DNA of 64,000 nt, taken from Parvibaculaceae bacterium Mf 1.05b.01 (GTDB lineage: Bacteria; Pseudomonadota; Alphaproteobacteria; Parvibaculales; Parvibaculaceae). The stretch is taken from assembly GCA_000509225.1 (NCBI GenBank), contig BAOK01000001.1, positions 1,426,001 to 1,490,000 on the forward strand. Reading direction: 5' to 3'. Under the pieces are notes generated by a model that saw only the letters and a program-made list of their open reading frames with translations, was not told where the DNA came from and searched no databases. Position numbers and translations under genes: made by a program. Positions 24,661 to 33,975 of the stretch are shown piece after piece. Every line of letters starts with the position of its first letter. Positions within the stretch are counted from its first letter, which is position 1.

Positions 24661-25401
24661 ATGAAAGATGCATTGGATTTTACCGACAAGCGGGTGCTGG
24701 TTGTTGGCGGCTCAAGCGGGATCGGCAATGGGATCGCGCGGGCCTTTCTTGACGCAGGCGCAGAGGTCCATGTGTGGGGTACGCGCGCAAGCGCCGCTGA
24801 CTATGCGGGCGATGACGGCTCTGACCTATCAGGCATCCAATACGCCCAGATGGATGTGAGCGACTTTGATGCGATTGAAGCTTATGCGCCGCCGTTTGAC
24901 AGCCTGGATGTGCTTGTGCTCTCCCAGGGAACGGTGCTCTACAAACGCCAGGAATTCAAAATGCCCGGCTGGCAGAAAGTCATGGATGTGAACATTGGCA
25001 GCCTGATGGCGTGCTCTGAAAAATTTCACGACATGCTGGCAGCCGCCAAAGGTTCACTCATCACCATCTCGTCGACCGCAGGCTATCACGCCACCCGGGG
25101 CAACCCGGCCTATAGCGCATCAAAGACCGGTGCGATTGGCCTTACCAAGACACTCGGCGAAGCCTGGGCGAGCGATGGCATCCGTGTGAACGGGATTGCA
25201 CCCGGGCTTGTCGACACGAAGCTCACCAAAGTGACCACGGAAAACCCGAAGCGGCTGGAAGGCTCGCTCCGCAACATTCCGCTGCACCGTTTGGGCACAC
25301 CGGAAGATATGGCGGGTGTCGCCCTCTTCCTTGCGTCACCTTTGTCGGCCTATGTGGTTGGACAAACCATTCCGGTCGACGGCGGCCTGATACTTTCGTA
25401 A
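24661..25401 (+). CDS. SDR family NAD(P)-dependent oxidoreductase
   Basis: 246 residues, classical short-chain dehydrogenase. Cofactor motif GGSSGIGNGIA near the N-terminus, LVLSQGT (NAG-like), catalytic Ser in ISSTAGYH, YSASK (Tyr-x3-Lys), and APGLVDTKL. Ends in IPVDGGLILS as usual. Start ATG 24661 has GGGAGGAA 7 bases before; 24 upstream codons in frame are discarded. About 80 bases before the zinc alcohol dehydrogenase gene, with a hairpin repeat between, so they may act together on one alcohol/ketone pathway. Confidence 0.92.
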   Translation: MKDALDFTDKRVLVVGGSSGIGNGIARAFLDAGAEVHVWGTRASAADYAGDDGSDLSGIQYAQMDVSDFDAIEAYAPPFDSLDVLVLSQGTVLYKRQEFKMPGWQKVMDVNIGSLMACSEKFHDMLAAAKGSLITISSTAGYHATRGNPAYSASKTGAIGLTKTLGEAWASDGIRVNGIAPGLVDTKLTKVTTENPKRLEGSLRNIPLHRLGTPEDMAGVALFLASPLSAYVVGQTIPVDGGLILS

Positions 25402-25403
25402 GG

Positions 25404-25465
25404 GACGCGTTTTCGGACAGAAAACCGCTCAGGCCTATTTTGGACTTTTCTTGAAAACGCTCTTA
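25404..25465. repeat. Dispersed hairpin repeat, copy B
   Basis: Starts GACGCGTTTTCGGACAG and ends CTTGAAAACGCTCTTA. Outer arms are GCGTTTTC / GAAAACGC, differing from copy A (GCATTTCC / GGAAATGC) at positions that change on both sides, so pairing is kept. Lies between the SDR and alcohol dehydrogenase genes on the same strand. Confidence 0.75.
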
Positions 25466-25479
25466 GGGAAAACGAACAT

Positions 25480-26517
25480 ATGAAAGCGCTTACCAGCCAC
25501 GGCAAAGGTGACATTCGCTACGAGTCCTACAAAGACCCGGAATGCAATGTGGACACAGACGTCATTGTGAAAATGAACACGTGCGGCATTTGCGGCTCTG
25601 ACCTGCATATTTATCATGGCGCTCAATTCACCGGCGATACGGGTTTCTGTGTCGGCCATGAAGCGACAGGCGAAGTGGCAGAAGTGGGCCGCGGTGTGAC
25701 ACGCTTCAAGGCAGGCGATCAGGTGATGCTTTCCGCCGCCGTTGGCTGCGGATCGTGCGGCCCCTGTCTCTCCGGCCACATCAACCAATGCGCCAACAAC
25801 CAGATGGGTTGCTATGGCCTCGGTCATAATCTTGAAGGCTGTCAGGCGGAAGGCATTCGGGTGCCCATGGCGGACTTCAATCTGCGGGCGATCCCTGACG
25901 GAATTTCTGCAGATCAGGCGCTCATGCTCACCGACAATTTGCCGACAGCCTATCTAGGCTGTCTCAATGCGGACATTGGTCCGGGCAAGACGGTCGCTGT
26001 GGTGGGCCTCGGGCCAATCGGCCTGATGGCGGTCGAAATAGCCTTCGTGCTCGGCGCCTCAAAAGTCTATGCGCTGGACCTGGTACCAGAGCGCCGCGCG
26101 CGCGCAGAAACATTAGGGGCTATCGCGCTTGATCCCGCCAACGCCCAAGAACGGCTGATGGAAGAAACCCAGGGTCGTATGCTGGATTGCGCAGTTGAAG
26201 CTGTTGGCTCCGACATTACTATTCGCACCGCCATTGATCTTGTGGGCGCCCAGGGCACTGTGTCGGTCATTGGCGTCAATCAGAGCATGGATTTCCAGTT
26301 CCCCATGGGCCTTGCCTTTATCAAAGGCCTCACCTTCCGGATCAGCGCCTGCTCGGTACAATGCCACTGGGATGAGCTGATTTCTCTTATTCGCGGCGAC
26401 CGGCTGCATCCGGAAATGGTGATCACGCATCGGATGGGTCTCTCAGAGGGTCCGGAAGCCTATCGCCTGTTCGATACCAAAGAAGATGGCGCGCTGAAGA
26501 TGGTCTTATCCGCCTGA
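25480..26517 (+). CDS. Zinc-dependent alcohol dehydrogenase (MDR superfamily)
   Basis: 345 residues. Catalytic zinc ligands in CGICGSDLH and GHEATG; a structural zinc cluster in CGSCGPCLSGHINQC; Rossmann motif VVGLGPIGLMAVEIA and an acidic residue (LDLVPERR) favouring NAD. Oxidises a primary or secondary alcohol, or reduces the aldehyde/ketone; sorbitol, threonine and glutathione-linked subgroups cannot be separated by eye. Follows the SDR gene and precedes aroQ by 250 bases. Confidence 0.92.
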   Translation: MKALTSHGKGDIRYESYKDPECNVDTDVIVKMNTCGICGSDLHIYHGAQFTGDTGFCVGHEATGEVAEVGRGVTRFKAGDQVMLSAAVGCGSCGPCLSGHINQCANNQMGCYGLGHNLEGCQAEGIRVPMADFNLRAIPDGISADQALMLTDNLPTAYLGCLNADIGPGKTVAVVGLGPIGLMAVEIAFVLGASKVYALDLVPERRARAETLGAIALDPANAQERLMEETQGRMLDCAVEAVGSDITIRTAIDLVGAQGTVSVIGVNQSMDFQFPMGLAFIKGLTFRISACSVQCHWDELISLIRGDRLHPEMVITHRMGLSEGPEAYRLFDTKEDGALKMVLSA

Positions 26518-26765
26518 TCTAGTCGGATATTCAAGCGCTTAACAGATGGTGCTGGCGGCTTTCAGCGCGTATATAGAGACGACTCGCGTTAACCCAACGC
26601 TCGGGTGTTAACCCACCTCCCGTTGATTCAGCGTAATGTCGCATCGTCGGCGGGCGGACCACATTTTCGCCCTTTTCGACTTCTAGATAAGCATGCCCGA
26701 TGGGCGTTTCTGTTTTCGGCAGTTTTCTGCCGTTTGTGGGCTGAAAAAGATGATGGATACGGGGC

Positions 26766-27206
26766 ATGGCTAAGCCAATCTACGTGCTGAACGGGCCGAC
26801 CTTGAACATGCTTGGCACGCGTGAGCCAGAAATCTATGGCACGCAGACGCTCGCTGATATTGAAGCGATGACGGCTGAGCGGGCAACTTCCCTCGGGCAC
26901 AGCATCGACTTCCGTCAGTCTAACTCTGAAGGTCAATTGGTTGATTGGGTCCTGGAGGGGCGGGAACAAGCGTGCGGCATCATCCTGAATGGTGCGGCCT
27001 ATACCCATACATCTGTTGCCCTGATGGATGCGATCTCCGCATCTGAGCTTCCCGTCGTGGAAGTTCACATCTCAAACATTTTCAAGCGGGAAGAATTCCG
27101 CCACCATTCATTCGTTTCACCGGTTTCTCTTGGTGTGATTTGCGGGCTGGGTCCGATCGGCTATGTATTAGCTGTCGAAGCTCTCGCGACGCATCTGGAC
27201 AGCTAA
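26766..27206 (+). CDS. aroQ: Type II 3-dehydroquinate dehydratase
   Basis: 146 residues, dodecameric shikimate-pathway enzyme converting 3-dehydroquinate to 3-dehydroshikimate. Motifs: [17 protein letters not shown] with the catalytic tyrosine, [25 protein letters not shown], and [20 protein letters not shown] precedes the ATG. A small hairpin CGGCAG-TTTT-CTGCCG lies at 26717-26732, 34 bases before the start. accB follows after 25 bases: the aroQ-accB-accC order is common in proteobacteria. Confidence 0.97.
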   Translation: MAKPIYVLNGPTLNMLGTREPEIYGTQTLADIEAMTAERATSLGHSIDFRQSNSEGQLVDWVLEGREQACGIILNGAAYTHTSVALMDAISASELPVVEVHISNIFKREEFRHHSFVSPVSLGVICGLGPIGYVLAVEALATHLDS

Positions 27207-27231
27207 AATACAAAAGAAGGCACAGAGCCAC

Positions 27232-27681
27232 ATGAGCACAAAAGGCGTCGATCAGGATTTGATCCGGCAACTCGCGGATATTCTGACGGAAACAGATCTC
27301 AGCGAGATTGAGGTTGAAACAGAAGATTTGAAAGTGCGCGTCGCGCGTCAATCACAGGTTGTGAATGTCGCGGCTCCGGTCGCTGCAGCACCGGCTCCCG
27401 CGCCTGCAGCCGCCGCACCAGCTGAGGGCAGCAGCAAAGCCGCCCATCCAGGTGCCGTCCCGTCCCCCATGGTTGGCACCGTGTATGTCGCCGCCGAACC
27501 AGGAGCCGCCGCTTTCGTCAGTGTTGGCAGCCAGGTCACGCAGGGGCAGACAGTGCTCATTGTTGAAGCCATGAAGACCATGAATCAGATCGCAGCGCCG
27601 AAATCCGGCACGGTGAAGGAAATCCTTGTGGAAGACGGACAGCCGGTAGAATTCGGCGAACCTCTCCTCATCATCGAATAA
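27232..27681 (+). CDS. accB: Acetyl-CoA carboxylase biotin carboxyl carrier protein
   Basis: 149 residues. N-terminal helical segment, an Ala/Pro-rich linker (about 45-70), and the C-terminal biotinyl domain with EAMKTMNQI, where the lysine is biotinylated. Works with AccC and the AccAD carboxyltransferase to make malonyl-CoA. Sits between aroQ and accC (20-base gap to accC), an operon. Confidence 0.97.
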   Translation: MSTKGVDQDLIRQLADILTETDLSEIEVETEDLKVRVARQSQVVNVAAPVAAAPAPAPAAAAPAEGSSKAAHPGAVPSPMVGTVYVAAEPGAAAFVSVGSQVTQGQTVLIVEAMKTMNQIAAPKSGTVKEILVEDGQPVEFGEPLLIIE

Positions 27682-27701
27682 GAGCTGGAGCCCGCGCCCC
27701 A

Positions 27702-29042
27702 ATGATCGAGAAAGTTCTCATCGCCAATCGCGGCGAAATCGCGCTTCGCGTACACCGGGCTTGCAAAGAGATGGGTATTTCCACCGTCGCTGTGCATTCC
27801 ACGGCGGATGAAAATGCCATGCATGTACGGCTTGCGGATGAAAGTGTCTGTATCGGCCCACCTTCGGCAACTGACAGTTATCTGAACATTCCCGCTATCA
27901 TTTCTGCCTGCGAAATCACTGGCGCGGATGCTGTCCATCCCGGTTACGGGTTCCTGTCTGAAAATGCGCGCTTTGCCGAAATTCTAGCAGCACACGACAT
28001 TACGTTTATTGGGCCTACTGCCGATCATATCAATCTGATGGGCGACAAGATCGCCGCGAAAACGACGGTCAAGGACCTGGGCATTCCAGTCGTGCCAGGT
28101 TCTGATGGCGGCGTGACCACTGATGAAGAGGCCATGCGCGTCTCAAAGGAAATCGGGTTCCCGGTTCTTGTGAAAGCTGCTGCGGGTGGCGGTGGTCGCG
28201 GCATGAAAGTCGCGCCCACAGAAGAGGATCTTCTCGAAGCGCTTCATACGGCCCGCTCAGAAGCAAAAGCGGCCTTTGGCGATGATGCCATGTATATCGA
28301 GAAATATCTCGGTGAGCCGCGCCATATTGAAGTTCAGGTGATTGCGGACTCCCATGGGAACGTGGCGCATTTGGGGGAACGCGATTGCTCCCTTCAGCGC
28401 CGTCACCAGAAGGTGTTGGAAGAAGCGCCCTCGCCCGCCCTCAACGAAGCAGCTCGGGCCAAGATTGGCGAAATCGTTCGGAACGCTATTGGTAATCTCG
28501 GCTATCTGGGCGTCGGTACCATCGAGTTTCTCTACGAGAATGGCGAGTTCTATTTCATTGAGATGAACACCCGCCTGCAGGTTGAACATCCGGTGACGGA
28601 AGCCATTACCGGCATCGACCTGGTGCGCGAACAGATCCGCATCGCCGCGGGTCTTGAGATGAGCTTCACCCAGGAAGATGTTGAATTCTCTGGCCACGCG
28701 ATAGAGTGCCGGATCAATGCAGAGCATCCCAAGACCTTTACGCCCTCACCTGGAACCATCAGGGGTTTCCATCAACCTGGCGGGCTTGGTGTGCGTGTCG
28801 ATAGCGGTGTGTATGCCGGATATCGGATCCCGCCTTATTATGACAGTCTGATCGGCAAGCTGATCGTTCATGGACGCAACCGCAATGAATGCCTGATGCG
28901 ACTCCGTCGGACCTTGAATGAGTTTGTGATCGAGGGCGTGGATACAACCATTCCCCTGTTTCAGGAACTCGTGAATGAGCCTGACATCATGAATGGCGAC
29001 TATCATATTCACTGGCTCGAAGAGTTTCTCGATCGCTCGTGA
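27702..29042 (+). CDS. accC: Acetyl-CoA carboxylase biotin carboxylase subunit
   Basis: 446 residues, full family length. ATP-grasp enzyme that carboxylates the biotin on AccB. Visible: [26 protein letters not shown], the glycine-rich loop [27 protein letters not shown], and the ECRINAE segment. Ends just as the aat gene begins. Confidence 0.98.
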   Translation: MIEKVLIANRGEIALRVHRACKEMGISTVAVHSTADENAMHVRLADESVCIGPPSATDSYLNIPAIISACEITGADAVHPGYGFLSENARFAEILAAHDITFIGPTADHINLMGDKIAAKTTVKDLGIPVVPGSDGGVTTDEEAMRVSKEIGFPVLVKAAAGGGGRGMKVAPTEEDLLEALHTARSEAKAAFGDDAMYIEKYLGEPRHIEVQVIADSHGNVAHLGERDCSLQRRHQKVLEEAPSPALNEAARAKIGEIVRNAIGNLGYLGVGTIEFLYENGEFYFIEMNTRLQVEHPVTEAITGIDLVREQIRIAAGLEMSFTQEDVEFSGHAIECRINAEHPKTFTPSPGTIRGFHQPGGLGVRVDSGVYAGYRIPPYYDSLIGKLIVHGRNRNECLMRLRRTLNEFVIEGVDTTIPLFQELVNEPDIMNGDYHIHWLEEFLDRS

Positions 29043-29059
29043 GGCACCAAAACAGTTCG

Positions 29060-29722
29060 ATGGATGAGATCAATCCAGAGACCTTGCTCCGCGCCTATGC
29101 GTATGGTGTTTTCCCCATGGGGGAAGCCCGCGGCTCGGACACTCTCTATTGGGTTGATCCAGAGCTTCGCGGCATCCTGCCCCTCGACACATTCCATGTA
29201 CCGCGGCGCCTTGCCCGCACTATCAAAGCTGAACCGTTCACCGTGAAAGTCGACACCGCTTTTCGCGCGGTCATGGAAGCGTGCGCAGAAGATATGCCAG
29301 GACGGGGCGGCACCTGGATCAATGCTGCGATCCTCAAAGCCTATACCGAGCTCCACGCACAGGGCCATACGCATTCAGTGGAATGCTGGCAGGGTGATGA
29401 GCTTGTGGGGGGATTGTATGGCGTTTCGCTCGGCCGTGCGTTTTTTGGGGAAAGTATGTTCAGCCACGTGCGAGATGCGAGCAAAGTGGCGCTTGTGCAC
29501 CTGGCCGCGCGGCTGATCCAGGGTGGGTATGTGTTGCTGGACACACAATTCGTTACGTCCCACCTCTCGCAATTTGGCGCGATAGAGATTCCGCGCGACG
29601 CCTATAAGGACCGTCTTGCAGAGGCGCTTACTGGCCAACCAGGTGATTTCTATTCGATTGAGGCTGGGGGCTCAGAGGTTTCCGGCGCTGCCATTTTGCA
29701 ATCGATCAGCCAGACATCATAG
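29060..29722 (+). CDS. aat: Leucyl/phenylalanyl-tRNA--protein transferase
   Basis: 220 residues. Adds Leu or Phe to N-terminal Arg/Lys of proteins, marking them for ClpAP (N-degron pathway). Motifs: [91 protein letters not shown] at 29039 overlapping the accC stop would add seven residues; ATG 29060 fits the family start better. Its last 73 bases overlap the end of the convergent DUF2155 gene. Confidence 0.95.
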   Translation: MDEINPETLLRAYAYGVFPMGEARGSDTLYWVDPELRGILPLDTFHVPRRLARTIKAEPFTVKVDTAFRAVMEACAEDMPGRGGTWINAAILKAYTELHAQGHTHSVECWQGDELVGGLYGVSLGRAFFGESMFSHVRDASKVALVHLAARLIQGGYVLLDTQFVTSHLSQFGAIEIPRDAYKDRLAEALTGQPGDFYSIEAGGSEVSGAAILQSISQTS

Positions 29723-30120
29723 ACCGGGTGCTCCACTGCATTGAGGCCTGGGCTGGACGCAAACATCCAGCCTGAGAACAGGCGTTCGGGTGGCCGCGGG
29801 AGAGATGGTTCTGCTGTGTCTTTTTCCGCGAGTTCATCCGCCAGCGTCTTACCGACGTCGAACACTTCAACAAAGGCAGTTGTTTCAGGCGTTTCAGTTG
29901 GCGGACGCTTATTGCAACTGTCCGCAAGAATTTCGAGCGTGCCGAACTGAACCCGGTCGCCGACCGGCACTTCCAGGCGGGTAATGCGTGCTGTGATCTT
30001 GTCGAGACCTGTAAATATGGCTGTCTCGCCGACAGGTTCTGCGTAGCCTGCGACGCTTGAAGCCGCGAGCACCGCTGCCGCGAGAACGGCGCTGCGCATG
30101 CTGCATAGGGCTGAGGTCAC
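29650..30120 (-). CDS. DUF2155 domain-containing periplasmic protein
   Basis: 156 residues. Signal peptide ends at about GYAEP (residue 27). The DUF2155 core is recognisable: [73 protein letters not shown]. Function unknown; nearly always beside NDUFA12-type and aat genes in alphaproteobacteria. Starts with GTG 30120 sharing GTGA with the mlaD stop (AAGGTGG 8 bases upstream), so translation is coupled. The 3' end overlaps aat by 73 bases. Confidence 0.92.
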   Translation of the reverse strand: MTSALCSMRSAVLAAAVLAASSVAGYAEPVGETAIFTGLDKITARITRLEVPVGDRVQFGTLEILADSCNKRPPTETPETTAFVEVFDVGKTLADELAEKDTAEPSLPRPPERLFSGWMFASSPGLNAVEHPVYDVWLIDCKMAAPETSEPPASIE

Positions 30121-30569
30121 TCGCTGCCACCTTGTGCGCTGAAGACTGCTTGGCCAACCAGGCCAATCAGGTCGATCGAGCCTTGCGTGAACTGGATCTC
30201 ATCGCCGCTCGCCAACATCTCTTCAGATCCGCCGGGCGTAATTGAGACATAGTTCCCGCCCAGCAGTCCTTCGCTTGTGATCTTTGCAGACGAGTCAGTT
30301 GGGAGTTGGACCTCATCTGTCAGGTTCAACGTAACCACCGCGAAATAATTGCTCGTGTTGAGAGACTGCGCTGTCACCGTGCCGATTTTAATGCCCGACA
30401 TGCGCACGTCTGATCCGGTCGCGAGACCGTCGACCCGGTCGAATTCGGCTGTCACTTCAATGCCGCTGACGTCACCGAGATCAGAAACCGAATATCCATA
30501 TGCCAGAAAAGCGGCTGTAATTGCGATTACGATGCCGCCGACCAGCGTTTCGACAAAGCTGTTATCCAT
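30117..30569 (-). CDS. mlaD: MlaD-type MCE domain protein (outer-membrane lipid asymmetry)
   Basis: 150 residues from ATG 30569 (AGGGAAG upstream). One N-terminal transmembrane helix (about 7-26) and a single MCE domain (VTAEFDRVDGLATGSDVRMSGIKIGTV), ending in a short helix. MlaD forms a hexamer at the inner membrane with the MlaFEB ABC transporter and passes phospholipids to or from the outer membrane. No mlaE or mlaF is adjacent, which is usual for alphaproteobacteria where this gene sits with the NDUFA12/DUF2155 pair. Confidence 0.92.
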   Translation of the reverse strand: MDNSFVETLVGGIVIAITAAFLAYGYSVSDLGDVSGIEVTAEFDRVDGLATGSDVRMSGIKIGTVTAQSLNTSNYFAVVTLNLTDEVQLPTDSSAKITSEGLLGGNYVSITPGGSEEMLASGDEIQFTQGSIDLIGLVGQAVFSAQGGSE

Positions 30570-30770
30570 CTTTAACTTCCCTGCCTTTGCCAGCCCCACT
30601 GAGGTCTTTGAACCTATCAGGGCCGGTCGGCGGATAGCGCACCGCCGGAATCACTCAAACTATCTCTACGGTTTAATGATATTCCGTTTGGGAATTCCTA
30701 ATAAGGCCTGTATCGCGCAGAAGTGTGGCTATCTTGCGCCATTCCGGGAGCATTTTGCGCCAATTTTGCG

Positions 30771-31148
30771 CTATTCGGGAGACCAGGCGTCATAATCACC
30801 GGTTACACGGGGACGACCACCTACGGTCGACAGGCTTCCGTCCGGCCGGTAAGCATGGGGCGTACCTGTGAGGTTTGGCTGGTGGGGCTTGTGCCACTCA
30901 CGAACCGCATACTGTTCCTCAGTGGGAATTGTATCGACGGTCTTGTGCATCCAGCCATGCCATTCAGGCGGGATACGTGATGCCTCAACCAGGCCGTTAT
31001 ATACGACCCAGCGTCGATCTTCCTTTGACCGGTAATATTTGTTTCCCTGCGCGTCTTCGCCCATCAACTCACCGTTGCGCCATGTGTGAAAACGCGTTGC
31101 CAGCGTTTGGCTATGCCACCATGTGAAGAACTGCGCCAGAAAGCTCAT
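30771..31148 (-). CDS. NDUFA12-type complex I accessory subunit
   Basis: 125 residues from ATG 31148. Contains the family pattern around GNKYYRSKEDRRWVVYNG, EASRIPPEWHGWMHKT and KPHQPNLTGTPHAYRPDGS. NDUFA12 (B17.2) is an accessory subunit of NADH:ubiquinone oxidoreductase, found in mitochondria and alphaproteobacteria only, which supports the host class. About 200 bases separate it from mlaD downstream. Confidence 0.95.
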   Translation of the reverse strand: MSFLAQFFTWWHSQTLATRFHTWRNGELMGEDAQGNKYYRSKEDRRWVVYNGLVEASRIPPEWHGWMHKTVDTIPTEEQYAVREWHKPHQPNLTGTPHAYRPDGSLSTVGGRPRVTGDYDAWSPE

Positions 31149-31259
31149 TGGAAGGCCCTGAATTCTACCTCGCACGCGGAGCGGGTACGAGATTCTTTGT
31201 GAGAAACGCGGCGAATATGGCATTCCGCAAGGGTTCCGTCCAGTCCTGAAGCAACCAGC

Positions 31260-31991
31260 TTAAGATGCTCGAGGCCACCAGATCCAGATACCTGAGAAGC
31301 TGAGAATAAGTAGTAATATTGCCGCGCCATCCATTATCCACCCTCCAACTTCTCCAAAAAAATTGCCGGAATGCAGGTCGAGGATAATTCGGTAGACAGG
31401 AAGTCCCTCACCCCGCAGGTGGCTATCCATCGCGGGAACCAAATCAGTCGGTATTGGTCTGTTCAGCGACCATGAAACTGTCGGACCTGCCGCTTCAACC
31501 TGCCGCCAGTTCGAGACTTCAGAATTTGAGGCATAGAATGTTTCGCCTGCCTTCACCATCAGGCGCTCGCCGGAGATGCCAATCGCCCCGATCTCCGCGC
31601 TAAATCCAACCGGCAAAAATCGCTCCACCAGCTCTCCTTCGCTGGTGAACAGCAGAAATTCCCGGGGCGTTGCAAGAACCATCAGCAGATCAAGTTTCAC
31701 CGCCCCCCTAAGTTCTGAGACGCCGCCGATGAGAGGTTTCTCATCCAGAAAAAGCCACCCCCCGGCCCAGCTGACGGTTGCCTCACCTGTGTCAAAGGCA
31801 CGTGCTGACTCATCAACACCCGCAATGCCGTACCAATTGAGAATCCAGGAGTTTTCAATTTTTGTGTTGTCCAGGTTTAACGCGCTTGCATGGTTTAACA
31901 ACAAACCTGTGACACTTAGAAGGAGCACAAAAACTGCCGCTGTCAGACCCAGACGGCGGTGCCAGATGCGAACCCATCGTGCCGTTACCAT
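31260..31991 (-). CDS. PepSY-type membrane protein
   Basis: 243 residues. N-terminal RWVRIWHRRLGLTAAV followed by a transmembrane helix (12-34), a periplasmic region of about 170 residues, then a C-terminal helix (215-240) ending in WIWWPRAS, the signature of PepSY_TM proteins that may bind haem or pass electrons across the inner membrane. The gene is 4 bases downstream of the FMN-binding gene. Together with the porin and ApbE it looks like a membrane redox module. Confidence 0.82.
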   Translation of the reverse strand: MVTARWVRIWHRRLGLTAAVFVLLLSVTGLLLNHASALNLDNTKIENSWILNWYGIAGVDESARAFDTGEATVSWAGGWLFLDEKPLIGGVSELRGAVKLDLLMVLATPREFLLFTSEGELVERFLPVGFSAEIGAIGISGERLMVKAGETFYASNSEVSNWRQVEAAGPTVSWSLNRPIPTDLVPAMDSHLRGEGLPVYRIILDLHSGNFFGEVGGWIMDGAAILLLILSFSGIWIWWPRAS

Positions 31992-31994
31992 GGG

Positions 31995-32525
31995 TCAGGA
32001 ATCCTCACGTGAAACGGCGTCGAGATGGAGGGCGAGACGCGCAAGTTTGATCAAGGCTCGCACCGACAATGTCGCTCCCGATATGCCATCAACGGGCCCC
32101 GAAAGCTGCTGGTCGTTGTCCAACCGCATGCCACGAAACTGGTCCGTGAAAAAAGGATATCGCACTTCCCAGCCGTGGCTTTCCCGGTAAACCAAAACCT
32201 GCACGCGCTCTATCTCGCCGCCCTTAACCGATATCCCTGTTGTAATCGGCTGAGTTTTTCCAATTTCCTCCAGGATCCAAACCGTGCGGTCCGCTGCCTG
32301 CCAATACCGCATGCGCAGGCCGCCAGGTTTGCGACCCAATATTTCTTGCATCTCGGCCTTTAAGTCGCCCTTCAGCCACAAAAATGACGGTGCTGGCGCC
32401 GCACCGTGGAATATCTCCGAGAGAAAAACATCCGGTTCCATGAAGATGTCGACGGCTCTAGCAAGCTGCGTCGACATTGCCAACATCAGAAATATGGCAA
32501 ATGGAGCTATGAGTATTCGTTTCAT
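31995..32525 (-). CDS. FMN-binding domain protein, probably flavinylated
   Basis: 176 residues from ATG 32525 (an adjacent ATG at 32528 is equally possible; AGGA upstream). Signal peptide ends near ARAVD. The C-terminal half is an FMN_bind domain with DGISGATLSVRAL, the S/D-G-A-T-x-S/T sequence whose last Ser/Thr accepts FMN from ApbE. A divergent apbE gene lies 1.4 kb away, so covalent flavinylation is likely. Central part resembles a variable substrate or docking region. Downstream overlapping operon with the PepSY protein. Confidence 0.87.
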   Translation of the reverse strand: MKRILIAPFAIFLMLAMSTQLARAVDIFMEPDVFLSEIFHGAAPAPSFLWLKGDLKAEMQEILGRKPGGLRMRYWQAADRTVWILEEIGKTQPITTGISVKGGEIERVQVLVYRESHGWEVRYPFFTDQFRGMRLDNDQQLSGPVDGISGATLSVRALIKLARLALHLDAVSREDS

Positions 32526-32602
32526 CATTCCTGCTTTTACCACAAGCGAACAGGGCGCCAACGGGAGCGCCCTGTCCTTTGCTGACTCCAATGAAGACGG
32601 CC

Positions 32603-33844
32603 TCAGAACTGGAAACCAACGCCGAGATTGACGCGGTTATCCTCTGTGCCACCAGTTGGTGCACTGTCGATCTGATAGTCCGCCTTTAAGACCGTGTCGG
32701 GGGTTGGCCAGAAGTTGGCCCCAAACCTGGTCTGGGAGAACTTGGAGTCAGTATTATCGCCAGCATTATTGTCCCACTCAGCGTACTGGACGAAGAAGCC
32801 CAGATCGCCAATGTCAGTGGAAAAACGATAAGACGGTTCGACATACCACCCAGACTGCTCATCACGACCCACTGCCGCAGCCGCATTGCTGTCCAGATCC
32901 CAGAACGCGGCAAGCGCGCGGAACCCAAGCTTGCCTGGTCCGACGGCCATTGACGCATCGATATGCGCTTCGAGCAGTGTCGCCGGGGTCTCCTCAGCCG
33001 TTCCTTGCGTGACATCGAATTGGTGCTGCGCGGTCACGCCGACTTCAACACCGGGCATGCCGGTCCATTGTACCCGACCGGTTACTGCGCCATCGGCAGC
33101 ACGTGCCTCGGCAACTTTCTGGCGACCATTGCGAATTTTGAAGGCATTCGCTCCGGTGGTCGGAACCTGCAGCCCGGAGTGGTACATCACATTGTAACCA
33201 AACTCGTTGCTCAATTGGCCGTGGGCGCCAATGCCAGCTTCCCACCATGTCGTCGGAATGATGTTCTTTTCGACTTCGTTCCGCTCAACGCCATAGAAAG
33301 TTGGCGGCTCATGGGTCTCATTGAGAATACCCACGGGGATCAACTGAACACCGGCGGTCAATGAGTGGAATTCAGCAATGTCGAACTCAAGGAAAGCCTG
33401 CTCAAGTTCCACCTCGCCGGGCTGTCCCTCTCCTGCGAGAGCATGCTCAAGTTCGAGTTCAGCAAACAGGCGGACATTGTCGGTAAATTCATGCGCGATA
33501 AAGAGCACGAAGCGATGGAAATCCACTTCGTCCTTGTCACCGCCATTGTAGTGAAGCTCGCCATACCCGCCGAGCGACGTCCTCTGCCACCAGCCAGGTT
33601 CAGACGAACCGCCGCCACTTGAGGCAATCTCTTCAACCACCTCACCGGTTGCTTCTACTTTCTCGTCAGTATCTTCAAGCTTGGATGTCAGTTGGTTGAT
33701 CTGGGCCTGCTGGGCCTGGATCATCTGCCACATCTCTTCGCGACTTGGCAGGTCTTCGGCAAACGCGGGCGCTGACATAAGCGCCACGCCCAGGCCAATT
33801 GCGCCTGTTTTGATAATTCTATTCATATGCATTTTCGATCCCAT
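32603..33844 (-). CDS. Outer-membrane beta-barrel porin
   Basis: 413 residues. Signal peptide to about PAFAED (residue 29), a short coiled-coil (30-65, MWQMIQAQQAQINQL), a Ser/Gly linker, then an amphipathic beta-barrel of the OprO/OprP or Gram-negative porin type ending in VGFQF with the terminal aromatic needed for BAM. AGAGG lies 7 bases before ATG 33844. First gene of the porin-FMN-binding-PepSY run; cargo may be a metal complex or anion, but this is not shown. Confidence 0.88.
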   Translation of the reverse strand: MGSKMHMNRIIKTGAIGLGVALMSAPAFAEDLPSREEMWQMIQAQQAQINQLTSKLEDTDEKVEATGEVVEEIASSGGGSSEPGWWQRTSLGGYGELHYNGGDKDEVDFHRFVLFIAHEFTDNVRLFAELELEHALAGEGQPGEVELEQAFLEFDIAEFHSLTAGVQLIPVGILNETHEPPTFYGVERNEVEKNIIPTTWWEAGIGAHGQLSNEFGYNVMYHSGLQVPTTGANAFKIRNGRQKVAEARAADGAVTGRVQWTGMPGVEVGVTAQHQFDVTQGTAEETPATLLEAHIDASMAVGPGKLGFRALAAFWDLDSNAAAAVGRDEQSGWYVEPSYRFSTDIGDLGFFVQYAEWDNNAGDNTDSKFSQTRFGANFWPTPDTVLKADYQIDSAPTGGTEDNRVNLGVGFQF

Positions 33845-33975
33845 TTTTTGCCTCTCCCCAATTTTCCTTATGATCAGAGGCTTTCAGCGCACCCTGATTA
33901 CGCTCTTGCGAGTCATTTTCAATGTCTTTTTTGATAGTGCTTCGCATTACTGAGATCGTGTGCTAATTCTGCACC

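Noticed and set aside
26717-26732. CGGCAG-TTTT-CTGCCG hairpin as a terminator upstream of aroQ
   Set aside because: Perfect 6-bp stem, but only three Ts follow and no gene ends nearby on that strand within 190 bases; treated as a minor structure.
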